Shown here piece by piece: positions 1 through 11,913 of a DNA stretch of 64,000 bases. The notes beneath the pieces are model-generated. The model searched no databases and was not told where the DNA came from. It saw nothing but the letters and a program-made list of their open reading frames with translations. Position 1 is the first letter of the stretch, and each line of letters begins with the position of its first letter. Both the position numbers and the translations under genes were made by a program. The stretch covers positions 36,064,431 to 36,128,430 of the forward strand of contig NC_082696.1 of assembly GCF_949987515.2 (NCBI RefSeq). Direction: 5' to 3'. Source of the DNA: Delphinus delphis. Lineage: Eukaryota; Chordata; Mammalia; Artiodactyla; Delphinidae.

Positions 1-510
1 ACCCTTTAAAGGCTCCCCATGGGTACTGTACAGGTTACAATTCCAGGCATGACACCCAGGGCTTTATAAGCAGGAACTGCTCACCCAGACTCATTTGTTC
101 AAGAATTAACCTCAATAAATATAACCTACTCATTTTTCTCCCACCATATTTTGCATTTCACACTTTGGTGCATTATATTCCCTCTGTTTGTTAGGCCTTT
201 TCTCTCTCTTTTCTGCCCAGAGAATTTTTATTTATCCTACAAATTCCAGTTCAAATAGCATCACCTTTGGGAAGCCACTTCTGACTATCAGGAGTAGTCA
301 GAAGTAACCATTCTTTTTTCTGTTTCACCATTTAGTTCATATTTATTTCTATTTTTGCACCTATCATTGAATTATAATGTGTGTGTGTTTATTCCTGCTG
401 GATAGGATGCTGCTTACCAGTTGGGGTGATGTTTTTGTCTCTAAGCCAGGGCCTGTACCTTCTTTATTTCCAGGTGACAAACACATATTTGGTACACAAA
501 AATGTTTTAT
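1..510 (+). repeat. L2 LINE 3' remnant
   Basis: Reads like the non-coding 3' part of an ancient mammalian L2 element. It has a 'ggctccccatgg' block near the left edge, then the typical order 'ccctctg', 'aattccagttcaaat' and 'gggaagccacttctgac'. It ends with 'ccagggcctgtacc' and 'tttggtacac' before an A/T-rich tail. Heavily diverged; the right end is clearer than the left. Assigned by pattern memory only. Confidence 0.5.
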
Positions 511-1300
511 TAAATTGAATTAAATAACCAGTTCTTGACATAGAACTGAAACTAGCAGTCAGGGTCACGTAGCGTTTTTACGTGGGTTGCTTTTGAATTA
601 ATGAAACAGTAAGACGTGCTTTGGCACAGCTGTCTGGCATACCTGGGTTAAGTTCTAGTGCAAACAGCTGCGTTGCTGTAACTTGCTGTAAAACACCCAC
701 TTCATACAGGGCCATGTGCTGTGGGGCCCATGGAAGGGAGCCAGGCCCAGGGCTGGCCGTTACCTGAAAACACTTGGGTTAAGTTTCTATTGCCATGGCA
801 GTTGGACAGCTTCTTGCAATTTTTCCCTTCAACTGTCAGGCTTACCTCATAGGACATATTCTCATAGGGCTGGACTCCCAGACAGGCACCTTTTGCTTGC
901 CACCTTAAATGTTTCACTGCTGAGAGCTGCCCCCAGGTTGCCTGGGAACTGCATTTCAAATAGACTAAGCCCATGTCACAGGACTGCACGTTGTAAGTTA
1001 TCAAGCACGTTGATAGACGTGGTGACCGATTAGAAGAAGAGAACCCCAGTTGGGATTATCATTGTGGGTGTGTTCATTTCTTCTTTTGTCTTGTTAGATT
1101 GGCCCCTTTCTAATCCTGCTGTAGAACTCTGGAAAGTGAAAGATCAAACTCCCATAAAGAGTTAGGCTGGGTCCAGGTAGGAAAAGAAAGGCCTAAAGGC
1201 TTGGACACTCCTGTGGATGATGGAGGAGGAAGCACACACGTACCTCAGGAAGAATGGCAGCCTTGATTCTTGGCTTTAAATCATATGATGAATGAGGATA
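511..1300. other. unclassified non-repeat stretch
   Basis: No recognisable gene or repeat. Two short overlapping open frames on opposite strands (about 700-1030) have no recognisable protein similarity and are the length expected by chance. Confidence 0.5.
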
Positions 1301-1560
1301 GTCTCGTTTATATCCCCCATTCTCCAAAGGCAGATGAACACGTGCAATCATCGAACTTCTTTTTTGTCAAGATGAGCATCCGAATCCCTACTTCTACAGC
1401 AGAACTTTCAAATGTCACTAATAAGTGACCGATCAGCGTTCCTGCCTGTATTCGTGTTTGGCTTAATTCCATAATGAGATCGAAGCTCTCTGAGAGCAGG
1501 ACCCACAGCTCCTCCCTTTCTCTCTTTCCTAAGAGTTTCTTATATCTGATCACACATGAA
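1301..1560 (-). repeat. possible L2 remnant, reverse orientation
   Basis: Read on the minus strand, the block around 1465-1510 resembles the 'ccctgccctcaaggagcttacattctaatgg' pattern seen in reversed L2 3' ends. An 81-codon open frame here is probably incidental. Weak call. Confidence 0.3.
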
Positions 1561-1960
1561 AACTATTGAGATTGGAGAAACCTGAGTATACATATTGCAG
1601 GTGTGGACCCTCATAATCTAAGGGAAATGGACCTCTTAAAAGCAGCCAAGTAACAACAATGATCTTGGAGGAGAATCCTATTTTAGCAGGTAAGAGAGCA
1701 CCTGTGGCTTTATTCTACTATTGCTGTTGGCAATGAAGATACAATAATTATGCAATGTTTTAGAAGCATTATTAGGAATGACCAAATTGGAAAAAAATAA
1801 TAAATCACATTGGATAAGTGGATCATTAGAGGTATATGTTACCAGAGAGCACAGGATTTACTTTATCTTACATGTTCCAACTTGGTAAGTGCATGGCTTT
1901 GTTGAAAATTCTTACTATTAAAGCCCAACTAAGTGTAAGTCACTACGCTAGGTCTTATTT
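1561..1960. other. unclassified AT-rich stretch
   Basis: No gene, RNA or repeat recognised. Confidence 0.5.
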
Positions 1961-1974
1961 AAAAGAGTTAAGAG
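1961..1974 (+). repeat. target-site duplication, left copy (SINE doublet)
   Basis: AAAAGAGTTAAGAG here matches AAAAGGGTTAAGAG at 2442-2455 with one mismatch. The pair encloses both SINEs, so the original insertion target was duplicated around the whole composite. Confidence 0.8.
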
Positions 1975-2319
1975 GACTTCCCTCGGACTTCCCTGGTGGC
2001 ACAGTGGTTAAGAATCAGCCTGCTAATGCAGGGCACATGGATTCAATCTCTGGTCCAGGAAGATCTGACATGCCACGGAGCAGCTAAGCCCGTGCGCCAC
2101 AACTACTGAGCCTGTGCTCTTGAGCCTGCGAGCCACAACTACTGAGGCCTGCGTGCCTAGAGCCTGTGCTCGCAGCAAGAGAAGCCACTGCAGTGAGAGA
2201 CCTGCACACTGCAACGAAGAGTGGCCCCTGCTCGCCGCAACTAGAGAGAAAGCCCATGCACAGCAACGAAGACCCAACGCAGCCAAAAACAAACAAACAA
2301 ACAAACAAACAAATAAATA
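1975..2319 (+). mobile_element. CHR-type tRNA-derived SINE, older long form
   Basis: The tRNA-like head begins at the 'gacttccctggtgg' motif with a pol III A box (TGGCACAGTGG) and a degenerate B box (GATTCAATCTC). The body repeats 'gcc(a/t)caactactgag', and the tail is (AAAC)n/(AAAT)n rich. The motif 'gacttccct' occurs twice at the 5' end (about 1974 and 1986). It is more diverged than the young GC-rich copies at 10.3, 13.1 and 56.5 kb. Confidence 0.85.
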
Positions 2320-2441
2320 GGACTTCCCTGGCGGTCCAGTGGTTAAGACTCCACGTTTCCACTGCAGAGGGTACAGGTTTGATCCCTGGTCTGGGGAGTT
2401 CTGCATGCCACACAGTGCGGCCAAAAAGAAAAACAATAAAT
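2320..2441 (+). mobile_element. short tRNA-derived SINE adjoining the first
   Basis: A second SINE head ('gacttccctggcggtccagtgg') starts directly in the A-rich tail of the preceding copy. It has a good B-box-like GGTTTGATCCC, a very short body ending 'cacacagtgcggcc' and an A-rich tail. It belongs to a shorter subfamily than its neighbour. Because the outer duplication spans both copies, one element entered the A-tail of the other. Confidence 0.85.
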
Positions 2442-2455
2442 AAAAGGGTTAAGAG

Positions 2456-3720
2456 AATCAGCACACTTGAAGTCTTGTTTCTAAAAGTTTTCTGTTCAAA
2501 AATGTAATGCTACAGGAAGGAACATCGCCTAAACACAGGCCTCAAATCACTTGGCAAGGAGTGATTGTCAGGTGGGCAGCGTGGCCTGGCCTTCTCTATA
2601 CTAGTGGGTCCACAGTGATGTTTCTCAACTAACAAAGTTGACAAGATACAACAAGCTCGTGGTACCTGCAAATAATTTCCTTCCTGTTGCAAAACGCCAG
2701 CGCTGTCTGACCGCCTTTCACACACTGCAAACTGTTTCAGCACTCCATCCTAGTAGGAAGCCTGCCTATCATGAAGGCCTAGGCATCCGTCCTACGAAAT
2801 GTCAAAATATTGTAAATATTAGTGATGGGCCAGCCTCAGAAGTGTTGGAGGTTTAGTCTGGGAAAAGATCCAAGACTCTGTGAACTTATATAAACACTTC
2901 TAATCTTGAAAAATTCGTCTGCAAATCTTGCAAGAACAGGTTCCCTCCCAAGGCTTACAGTATTATTTTGGATGGTGTTCTTTACCTGATATTTTTTGGA
3001 GAAATGCTTACTATTTATTCCTTTTCTATTTTTAGCATTCTTACCAAAGCAAAATGCACCAAGGTATATGTAGTTTATAAGAAAAAAATTAATTTTCACT
3101 TGGAAGAAAAACCATTTTATCTCTGAAAATTGGGCAAGAAGTTATTCACCAATTCTTACTAAAAATAATTCAACATTTCTGGTGAATTACAATGCATACA
3201 TTATATTTAGGAAGAAAATAAACAGCATTGAGCCTCTCATGGTGGATATGAACAGATATGAATTGATATTAAGACTAAAACAATACTTTGTTAGCATTTT
3301 GTATATTGGGTTTAATTCATGCTTATTTGGACATATGAACGTAATATTTTCTATAGCATTCAAATACAATATGTATATGTGAGTATTACATCTGGTCTAA
3401 CACATCACTAAGAGTACATTTCTCAAGCTCGATTTATGTATAAAACATGGAAATGTGGTTTTTAAAAGAAGGTCCTACTGGAGTTCAGTTTCATACCTAG
3501 AAAGTCTAGGGGAGGAGAGATATAGTGCAGAATCTCTCAACTGTGTTCTTTGGGACTTAAATACATATGGCATGAATAGTATTCTGTAGCATAGGTTTTG
3601 GAACTGTAGCTAAGCACAGTTCTTTACTCTAGGACTTTTCAGAACCTTTAAAATACAGATTTTCAGTCAGATTTTTCAAGTGGAAGATCACCCTGAGAGA
3701 CGAGGTGTTCATGAACCCAA
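2456..3720. other. unclassified AT-rich stretch
   Basis: No gene or confidently named repeat. Short open frames on both strands look like chance frames. Confidence 0.5.
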
Positions 3721-3724
3721 TTTG

Positions 3725-3820
3725 GGGGCATCATGGTATAGTGGAAAGTGCATTATAATTGGGGTTTTAAAAGTTAGATTCATGTCCTGATTCTGCCATT
3801 TAATTGCAGTGTTTTTTTTT
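3725..3820 (+). repeat. MIR SINE, 5' part
   Basis: The MIR head pattern is visible: 'atggtatagtggaaagtgcat', then 'gttagattcatgtcctgattctgcca'. The copy stops near a T-run at about 3812. Confidence 0.55.
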
Positions 3821-3879
3821 GGAAAGCTTCTGACTCTAAAACCAATAGGTTCGTTGGAATGATCTTTAGTATTCTTTTC

Positions 3880-3995
3880 TTTAGCATTTTATACTAGGTT
3901 TATATCCTAGTGCTATATGCTGTTCTCTTTATTCCCTGGAGGCCTAGCATAGTACCTTACACTTAGTAGGCCTTTGATAAATGTTGATTAAATTG
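3880..3995 (+). repeat. L2 or MIR 3' end fragment
   Basis: 'cctagcatagtaccttacacttagtagg' followed by 'tttgataaatgttgattaaattgaa' matches the common 3' end of L2-type repeats. It lies between two MIR-like pieces and may have interrupted one MIR. Confidence 0.4.
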
Positions 3996-4029
3996 AACAT
4001 AGCATTTTAATTTTTAAGAATCATTGTCA

Positions 4030-4112
4030 GCCAACTTTTTACTAGCTGTGCTGCTTTGAGCAAATCATTTATTCTCTCTGAACTTCAGTTTCCTCACTTA
4101 CAAAATTTAGGC
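4030..4112 (+). repeat. MIR SINE, core and 3' part
   Basis: 'actagctgtgctgctttgagcaaat' and 'cttcagtttcctcacttacaaaat' match the MIR middle section. May be the continuation of the MIR piece at 3725-3820. Confidence 0.6.
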
Positions 4113-6432
4113 ATTTGACTATTGGATTTCAAGTCTTTTTTATTGTTAGCAACATTAGTAATATTCCTGGTAGCACATGTAGCCTTCTCAAATGAAACCT
4201 TACACAGAAGTTCAGTGTATAAAACAGATCAAAAGTGGAGCTGCCCTGCTTCAGGGTCTGGGGACTCTACTATCTGTCTTCACCCTCCCCCATCCCAGCC
4301 TGCACTGACTTTTTTTCCTGCCTCTGTCTTCAGGTGTGTCTGAGGAACCCCTAGGGCTCCTCTGAGCAACACTGATATTAATAATCTCTGAAGCTTCTTT
4401 TAGGTCAAACATCTTAGATTTTTCTGGGAAAATATAGAATTCTAATTTCTGAGACTAACAAGCTTTGGAGGAAATAAAATGTAATCAAACCCCCCTCCCA
4501 CCTTGGAAAAAATTTCACCCTTTTCATATACCACAGTCTGAAACAAATGCAACAAAAATCAAGCACGTACAAAAATTAAAAATGACAGACCCCCATCATG
4601 GCTTAAGTAATATATTTGAAAATCTAAAAGGATATATTTATTTCATTATGTATAAATGATTAAAAATCCATAAGAAATCTCTATCCTTGGAATAATCTTT
4701 ATGCCAAAATTGAAGAAAAATTATTGTACTTTCTCATGGTTTAATAGTCCCTCATCACTATAATTCATATAACCAAGAGCAGAAATATATAGACTTATAA
4801 AACCAAAAATGGAAGTCAGTTTATTAATTATCAATGCATGCAAGGATGGCTAAAAATTTAGCTTAGCATTTCCATTAATATCTGGTGAAATGCTAGGGAA
4901 AAAATCTATTTCAGGGAAAAATAGCTGCTGAGAAATCACTAGGAGACATTTCAGTGACATTTTTACAAGAGACCTTAGGGCTTTCTTCCTGATGCATATT
5001 TTAAAAAATGAAAAGATAAACAAGACTAGGCTCTGTGTCTGAATCAGTCTCTTGGAAGAAGACACTCTGGGAGATTCAAGGGTGATTGTCCCTGATACTG
5101 CAGTGGAGAGCAGCCCTGCTTAAAACCAGGGACCCCCAGGCTTCCTCCCCACATATGAGCTGTGGGAACCCTGTGTGTTTATGGAGTCTCTGCTTTCCTC
5201 CCTCTAGGTAGAGCGGAGTTGAGGCAGGGCTAGTTGCATCACTGAAGCAATCAACTTCATCCAGCCCAGTTTTCTCATCTGCAAATGACATCAAATTTAT
5301 GTTAGGAGTTTGTTGATTTAAAAAATAATTGGCCCAGTGCTTTGCAGATGATATTTTTATATGAAATTTTGTACTAGCTATACTTGTGGACGGGGCTACG
5401 ACATACTCAGGAGATGGGTATTATTACCAGGTCACTGTGGTATCCTGGGGAAATAGTTTATTCTACAGGTTATGATCCTGGAGTTGTGTTTAAAGTTAAA
5501 GTCTTGGACAGGGGAACAGAGCAAACACGAAGGATTCAGATGCCTCCAAAGTGAGGGACAGGCAAAAACAAAGCCCACCCAGGTCTGAGATTAAGGGAGA
5601 AAGGCAAAGTGGTTAATTCAAGAAGAAAACCAGACCATACATTTGTCACTTTTAATCTGAGTGTGCAAAAAACAAAAAAAAAAAACCACCAAAAAAAACC
5701 ATAAATAAAAATCTGGAGATTATTGATTATCTTTTGTGCTAAAGAGGCAATGTATTGGAGTATGGTGCTTTCTGAGTACACTATGTGGAATTTAGAATAT
5801 AAGAAGGGAAGGTAAGAATCTTTAAATAGTCTCCATGTCTTGCTCACTGTTGGTAGGTTGTGTCCATTTCTGCGCTTCACAACTTGAGAGAAACAGAACT
5901 TGGAGGGTTTTCAAAGGTGATTGAAAGGATGAAAAATAAATCTTTGAAAAAAGGACTAAGGAAATGGACATGAATTTAAAGGAAAGTGAAAGGAAAAACT
6001 CTTTGAACCCGAACATATTTAAATAATTTTAAAGACTTCATTTTTAGCTTTCTGCTCCAGATTATTTCATAGGGAATTTCTGTTCAATAGAATATCACTA
6101 ATGTGTTATAATATTTTCATAACCAAAGTGAGTAACCAAACACAGCAAATGAATTAAAGTCACTTCCAGAGGTACCAACCATGGTTTTGCATTAATTATT
6201 TGTGTAGAACGTGGAATTTGCAACCTTGTAGTCAATGAGAATTAATGTATGTTTCTACCCTGATATCTGTTTGATGGTTGGGTCTGCTCTTCTACAATTA
6301 TGTTGTGTTCAGATACTTTTCTCAGGTTAACTTCTCTATGTGTTAGTATCAATCTACAACAGATCAGTAGAAGAATAATTCAGAAATTTACTTAAAAAAA
6401 TCTGTATAACAGAAACAACCCAGGTCTAAGAA
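4113..6432. other. unclassified stretch
   Basis: No gene recognised. A T/C-rich segment with 'cccctcccacc' lies around 4485-4500 and an A-rich segment at 5665-5710. Nothing supports a functional element. Confidence 0.5.
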
Positions 6433-6464
6433 TTAGATGTTAGATGTTAGATGTTAGTTAGATG
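6433..6464 (+). repeat. (TTAGATG)n heptamer repeat
   Basis: Three perfect TTAGATG units are followed by TTAG and one further TTAGATG. A short local expansion. Confidence 0.9.
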
Positions 6465-6544
6465 AAGCAAGCATCCAATAGGATTAAGATTAGTTTTCTA
6501 TGGATTTATGCAATACAGCCAAGATAGATGCTCTACGTAGATAA

Positions 6545-6800
6545 GGTTCTAGGTGTGAATCTTTGTTCTTGGTCCTTGGCCTTGAGCAAGGTGCTTAAAA
6601 TTCTCTGAACCTTAGAATGATCATCTATATAGTAAGAATCACAATATAAATCCATGAAATTTTTCTTGATAAATGAAATAAAACTTGTCATAGGATTGAT
6701 GCAAGGATTAAGTGAGTTAATTCACATAAAGTATTTCAACAGTGCCTGGCATGTAAATATTAGATAATAAATATAATAATAATAAATATTAGGTATAATT
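6545..6800 (+). repeat. MIR SINE
   Basis: MIR middle ('ccttggccttgagcaaggtgcttaaaattctctgaacctt') followed by the MIR 3' section ('gatgcaaggattaagtgagttaat' and 'aacagtgcctggcatgtaa'). About 50 bp of extra AT-rich DNA sits between them. A short (AAT)n-like stretch follows at about 6765-6795. Confidence 0.7.
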
Positions 6801-7563
6801 TTTATTATTATCATATGAGAAAGAATCTAACACAACGCCCAGCACATCGTAGAAACTCAAAAGTATTAGTTAAATCTAAATCTAATAGAATAGATTAAAA
6901 AGAAGTGGAGGGATTCTTCAACACAGAAATGAAATAAGGGAATAATGTAAAGGGAATACATTAGAAATGATGTTCATAGCATACCCTTGTCTGCTGGGGG
7001 CTGTTATCATGGAGAATAATGTGCCAGTCCAGTCTGACCCTGGTACACTGGGTGGAGGAATCTGACTCCATTTGGTTTTGCTCATATAGGAAGGATGAGC
7101 ATATAGGAATCCTCATATAGATTCCTAGTCATGGCTGTGATAGATCATTTTAGGCCATTGGTCTCCAAGGATGGCAGACTTAAACTTCCAGGGTGGGTTT
7201 CACAAGAACTCCCTGCAAGTTGACTATTTAGTGGATACTTTCCAAATACAAAAGAGCAACTAACATCTGGGCAGCCTACCTCTCTGTCCAGCTGAATATA
7301 AGATGACCTTCTGAATCTAAATGTATTAAGTAGACAGGAATAGGAATAGTGGAAATATAAAAAGCCTTCCTCAAAAAAAGAGGAATTTGAGCTTAAAGAC
7401 ACTGAAACATGACAACCAGCAAACCTAAGAGATGACTCCAATAATCTCCCCAGTCCTGATTCGTAATTCGAGTGGATATTTTAATCGTGGATCTGCATTA
7501 TGCATCAGACCAAACATTTATCTTATTTTGGAAGAAAATAAAAAGATTGAAAAAAGAAAGGAT
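6801..7563. other. unclassified stretch
   Basis: No gene or clear repeat recognised. Confidence 0.5.
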
Positions 7564-7643
7564 AGGACAGTGAATTCTTTTTTTTTTTTAACTTTTTATT
7601 TTATATTGGAGTATAGCCAATTAACAAGGACAGTGAATTCTTT
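7564..7643 (-). mobile_element. 46-bp L1 insertion with 17-bp TSD
   Basis: AGGACAGTGAATTCTTT occurs perfectly at 7564-7580 and 7627-7643. The 46 bp between them (7581-7626) are a T-run followed by 'ttatattggagtatagccaa', the extreme 3' end of an artiodactyl-type L1 read on the minus strand. This is a complete but almost fully 5'-truncated L1 insertion. Confidence 0.88.
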
Positions 7644-9841
7644 CTGCAGAAATGCTAATCACTTTAACAACAACATTTGAGAAACAGCAAGCAGAGATAA
7701 TTAGAGCAGTCAGCCACGCAAAAAGTCAGCGAGAGAATTTCCTCTTTTAACGCTATGCCCAGAATTGGAGAAAATTCACATTGAAGTATTGTTTCCAAAG
7801 TGCCATTGCCACCATTCCAGCAAACCAGGGGAAAGGAGAGCAAAAGTTGTAACTGGTGCCTGTGGGTTTCCAGTCTGTCACACAGAGTTTCTTTTGCCAC
7901 GCCTTAGGATTCAGCTTCACCAATGTGGACAGCAATGCCTGTATTGTGTTGTTAAGCTTCCTACTCCCACAATCATAATAAAAAGAACCACGCCAAAGTG
8001 TCAGGACAAACAGTAGATAACTGAAAGCGCTCCCGTCAATCATTTGCATTCTGGTTGGCTTCCAAGTCTTGTCTAGGTCATATTATGACTCCTTTATTAG
8101 TGTTTAAGGTCACCAGGAGACAGGCAAGTGCATCCTATATCAGGAAGTGTAGTGAGCCTCGGGAGTGAGATATTTGGCTTTAGTAGGTACGGTGGCTATG
8201 ACTCGGAAATCCAGGGAAATGAGTTAAGCTCAGTCAGACTCCAGGCGCCGTGCTGCCTCACAGCAGATAGAATGAAGTAGAATAATAGAAGCTTTCCTGC
8301 CATTCTCCACATTAAGCTGAATTCCGGTCAGCCCTTCCAGTTGAGTTTCTGGAGGCTGTTTTCTATTCAGCCCCCATGCTGCAGGCTGTAATTCACGGGA
8401 AGGGGCTCCAGGGAAAGGCTGGTCCCACGTTCAGGCTGAATGGTGCCAGGGGAGCCCTCCTGCAGGAAGACAGATTAAGGGGCAAGTATACCCATTTGGT
8501 GGGTGAGTGCAAAATTTAGTACCTACGTTAGGCTCCCAGAGAAATGACTGCCTGGCGGACTTAGACCTGGCAACCACACATAAACTTGAATACTTCCATT
8601 TCCACATGCTCCCTTACACAGTGACTAACCGTATCTGCTTAACTCTAATGGAGAAGGAAAGAAAGGCAGTAATGACCATCTCTTCCACCCACTGGGGAGC
8701 CTGTGTCCTGGTAAGATAAGCGCTCAGCTTGTCTGGTATGAGCTAGGCTCATTCTTTTCACAATACGATTCCTATTTAAGGTCCTAAAAATTCAGATGAC
8801 CTCACTGCAAGATGAATCGGTAGCTTGAAAAGTTTTCCTTTATGGTATGATAGTAAAATGCAGTTGTTAAGGGAAATGGAAAAGCTAGCAAATCAGTTCG
8901 AAAAGAAGCTTTCTACTTCTATAAACTGATAAAAGTAAATATCACAAAGGTGAAGTTGCCAGTGATGGGTTACTACCTTCTCACTTCTAAGAATTCCATA
9001 TTCACATTAAGACCTAAAAGCACCACTGAAATATTCAACATGCAGAAGCTTGAGATGTAATGAGGCACTGTGGTATTTGTAGTACTAGAGTTTATATAAA
9101 TGTTCATACATTTGGTTTTGATGTTGCAAAAGATGAATGATTTCAAGCTGAGGAAACTGTTTTTAAGGGGAAGCAAGAAGTATTTGTGACTAATGCTCAT
9201 GCGGCCCTTTACCTCTTGTCTGCTTTGCCTCCACGTGCATTTTTTTTTTTTTTTTTTTTGGTAAGTTAGCATTGACTTGTTATTTATGTTCAGGCTCTTA
9301 AGTTTTCAGAAACTTAAACATAGAGTCCTTTCTTAAAAAAAAAAAAAGGAAGAAAGAAGAATTTTTTTGGTTAGTCGACCTCTTTTTAAGAGGTACTTCA
9401 TCACCGTCCTCTCCCTCACTGTGAATGTTTCTCTGCAGCTCTCTGTAGGGTGGGGTTCTATGCTGGCTGGCAGAGTGCTTATCTGTTAGCTGAACAGGAT
9501 TCATCAACAGACATTGATCAATATAGGTTTTCTTTATTTCCTGTGGATTCCAAAATGCCATCCAGAGCGTCTTTGTCAGGTAGGAAAACTAATAGAGCTA
9601 CAGTTCACAAATCAAAACAAGAGGGCCGTCAGCAAGGTTTATTGATAGCAGGCTTAGGAATGAACGTGGGTTCTCAAAAGTCATCTGTGACAGTCTGGCA
9701 ACCTCTGAAACTCTTTGCCTATTTACAGTTGACATCACTTGTTGGTTCACAAGGACAGAGCATCAGTGGGGAAAGGACTCTGAGCTGTTAGCTTTCAATG
9801 GACAGGGAATGAACGTGTAGCTCTTGCAAGGATAAGCTTGC
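7644..9841. other. unclassified stretch
   Basis: No gene or named repeat recognised. It contains an octamer ATTTGCAT (8042-8049), poly(T) at about 9240-9260 and poly(A) at about 9336-9348. The parts around 7700-8050 and 8130-8460 look unique and could be conserved, but this cannot be judged from one sequence. Confidence 0.45.
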
Positions 9842-9938
9842 TTGCCTTCTGAACACCTCAGGGCCTCACAGGGTATCTGACACAAAGGAGATGCTCAGCA
9901 AAGTTTTACTGAGTGACTGGTGAATGGAGATGCTGACT
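9842..9938 (+). repeat. L2-type 3' end fragment
   Basis: 'gcctcacagggtatctgacac', then 'gagatgctcagcaaagttttactgagtgactggtgaatgga', resembles a diverged L2 3' terminus ending in the TGAA-like tail. Confidence 0.4.
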
Positions 9939-10270
9939 AAAGCCATGACCATACATCACTGATATTTAAAAGAAAGAACAAATGCAGAAATAAAATGGAC
10001 AGTTTACCATTTCCAGATATAACGATGGTCAAGATTATGTGCTCCTAAAGACCCCTTCCAGTGCTAAAACTGTGCAATGTTTTTAGTCTAATGATAGACT
10101 AAATTTTCTTCTCATCATGAGAGATATTTAAGCATTCTGTGGTCTTCTCTGAAGGACTCTGAGAAGGGCCAAGGCTTGAGAAGGTGGTATTAAGTTTCCT
10201 ATTGGTAGGATGTGGAAGGGCATGAGCAGTGGAGCACATCATTTTCCTGATACAGCAGGGCTTATTGAGT
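9939..10270. other. unclassified stretch
   Basis: Nothing recognised up to the target-site duplication of the next SINE. Confidence 0.5.
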
Positions 10271-10514
10271 CAAGAGCTTGTTTTTATATATATATATTTT
10301 TTTCTTTGCGGTACGCAGGCCTCTCACTGTTGTGGCCTCTCCTGTTGCGGAGCACAGGCTCCGGACGCGCAGGCTCAGCGGCCATGGCTCACGGGCCCAG
10401 CCGCTCCGCGGCATGTGGGATCTTCCTGGACCGGGGCACGAACCTGTGTCCCCTGCATCGGCAGGCGGACTCTCAACCACTGCGCCACCAGGGAAGCCCA
10501 AGAGCTTGTTTTTA
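10271..10514 (-). mobile_element. CHR-type SINE, young form, with 16-bp TSD
   Basis: CAAGAGCTTGTTTTTA occurs at 10271-10286 and 10499-10514. The element itself is 10287-10498 on the minus strand: A-tail on the left after a short TA run, then the GC-rich body, then the tRNA-like head ending in the reverse complement of 'gggcttccctggtggcgcagtgg'. Intact A and B box regions suggest a relatively recent insertion. Confidence 0.93.
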
Positions 10515-11913
10515 AGTCATCATAAAGAGACTGCACGCATGATGAGAAAGCTTGTCTTGGGGCCTGTTTATGTGTGCGCGTGCCACAGGCGTGGGAGAGG
10601 TTGTGGCATCGTGTGTGAGTGCTAGATGAAAGAGGTTTCAGAACTCTGCTCCCGGCGCCTAGAGACATCCACCGTGGACACAGACCTCAAGCCCGGGGAC
10701 AGCGCAGAGTGTGTGGTCTTGCCTCCTGAGCAGTCGGGCCCCGCTGAGCACGCACAGCCCCCAGCAACCTGCCACCCCAGGCCTTGCACTTTATCACACT
10801 CCAAAATCGTGACCATGGAGGGCTGAAAGCTCTGACATTTGGTCAAGTACTCGTTTCTGGTCATTTAAAATTATGTCAGGTAAATAAAATACAACTTCTT
10901 GATTATGGTCAGTGCTTTGGAGGGGCAGATGGGCAGGCAGGGGGGAATCTTTATAATGACCCAAAAACCCACAAGGCATTCTGGACATCAAACGTCAGTT
11001 ACAAAGTACCACTCTGATGAGCTAAGAGTAAGTAAATCAGAACCAGATGGATTAAATTCCCCTTGAAATACATCCAGGATTAAAAATTAAGAGAAGTAGT
11101 GCTAGACACAGTGCATTGTTTCAAATGCTTGCCCGAGCATTTGAAGCAAACAAAATTCACTAGAGCTATTTGACAGTTAAGTGACTGTTCGCCCACCTCT
11201 AGATTCTAAGTCTTATTTTGGCTGCAGAAACAGTTGGAGAGGATTTTGTGTGTATGAAATATAAAAATGTTTACTGGAATACCAAGAGTGGGCAAAAGAG
11301 GAAAAATTCTTTCAACATGTATTTTATTTACTTGCTTAGGTATAAATAAGTTAACATGAAATTCCACAGAAAATGTTCATCAAGTTACAGTGCGTAGAAA
11401 TGAACAGTTGCATATGTGCGCATACAGACTGGCCCAGGCACTTAATTAAAGACACTTGATCATGTTTGACAGGTCTGAATAGGTACTTAAAATGCGCACA
11501 CACACGGAAAGGCATCCACATATCCATGTGATGCGTCCTGACCCTGACGTGTTGATCAGCCCTTCAGAGAGTTGCTTTTCTTAGTGATTACGCACTGACA
11601 CATGACCCTCCACACGGGCTGCCTGTCCTGCTCGTGACAGCGGGCAGGGCTGAACTGAAGGAGCTTCTCGAGCCTGTTCCTGGCATCTCAGTGCCCTCTG
11701 GCTTCCATGCACAGGCTGCCGAATAAACCAACAAGGGGTTCCAGTTTTATGCCTAGTAGCCTCGGTGGTGTTCCTGCAGCAGGGTTTGCTCTATTTGTTT
11801 ACTCACAAGGCTCCCTTGGGAATGTTTGAGGCAAAGGTTTTGGATTCCCAGACAGTCTGTAAAGAGATAGTGATTCTTGCCTTATTAGCCCTATGCATAA
11901 AAGAGCAGTCTAT
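10515..11913. other. unclassified stretch with a small hairpin
   Basis: No gene recognised. GC content is moderately raised around 10620-10800 and 11500-11720. A palindromic hairpin lies at 11116-11149. A few open frames under 110 codons look like chance frames. Confidence 0.45.
11116..11149. other. perfect-stem hairpin (inverted repeat)
   Basis: TTCAAATGCT (11120-11129) pairs exactly with AGCATTTGAA (11136-11145) around the loop TGCCCG. The pairing extends outward by four more positions with one G-T wobble. Too short for a typical microRNA precursor; function unknown. Confidence 0.75.

Noticed and set aside
4122..4343. Open frame with a signal-peptide-like hydrophobic start
   Set aside because: The frame begins at TTG, not ATG. 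The hydrophobicity comes from T-rich DNA, and there is no splice or conservation evidence.
8042..8049. Octamer ATTTGCAT as a regulatory site
   Set aside because: An 8-bp motif is expected about twice by chance in 64 kb counting both strands, and no promoter context is visible.
10210..10668. Open frames over SINE copies, also at 13025-13415, 23389-23696, 42062-42361 and 56247-56670
   Set aside because: The same near-identical peptides recur because the SINE body lacks stops in several frames. They are shadows of the repeat, not genes.
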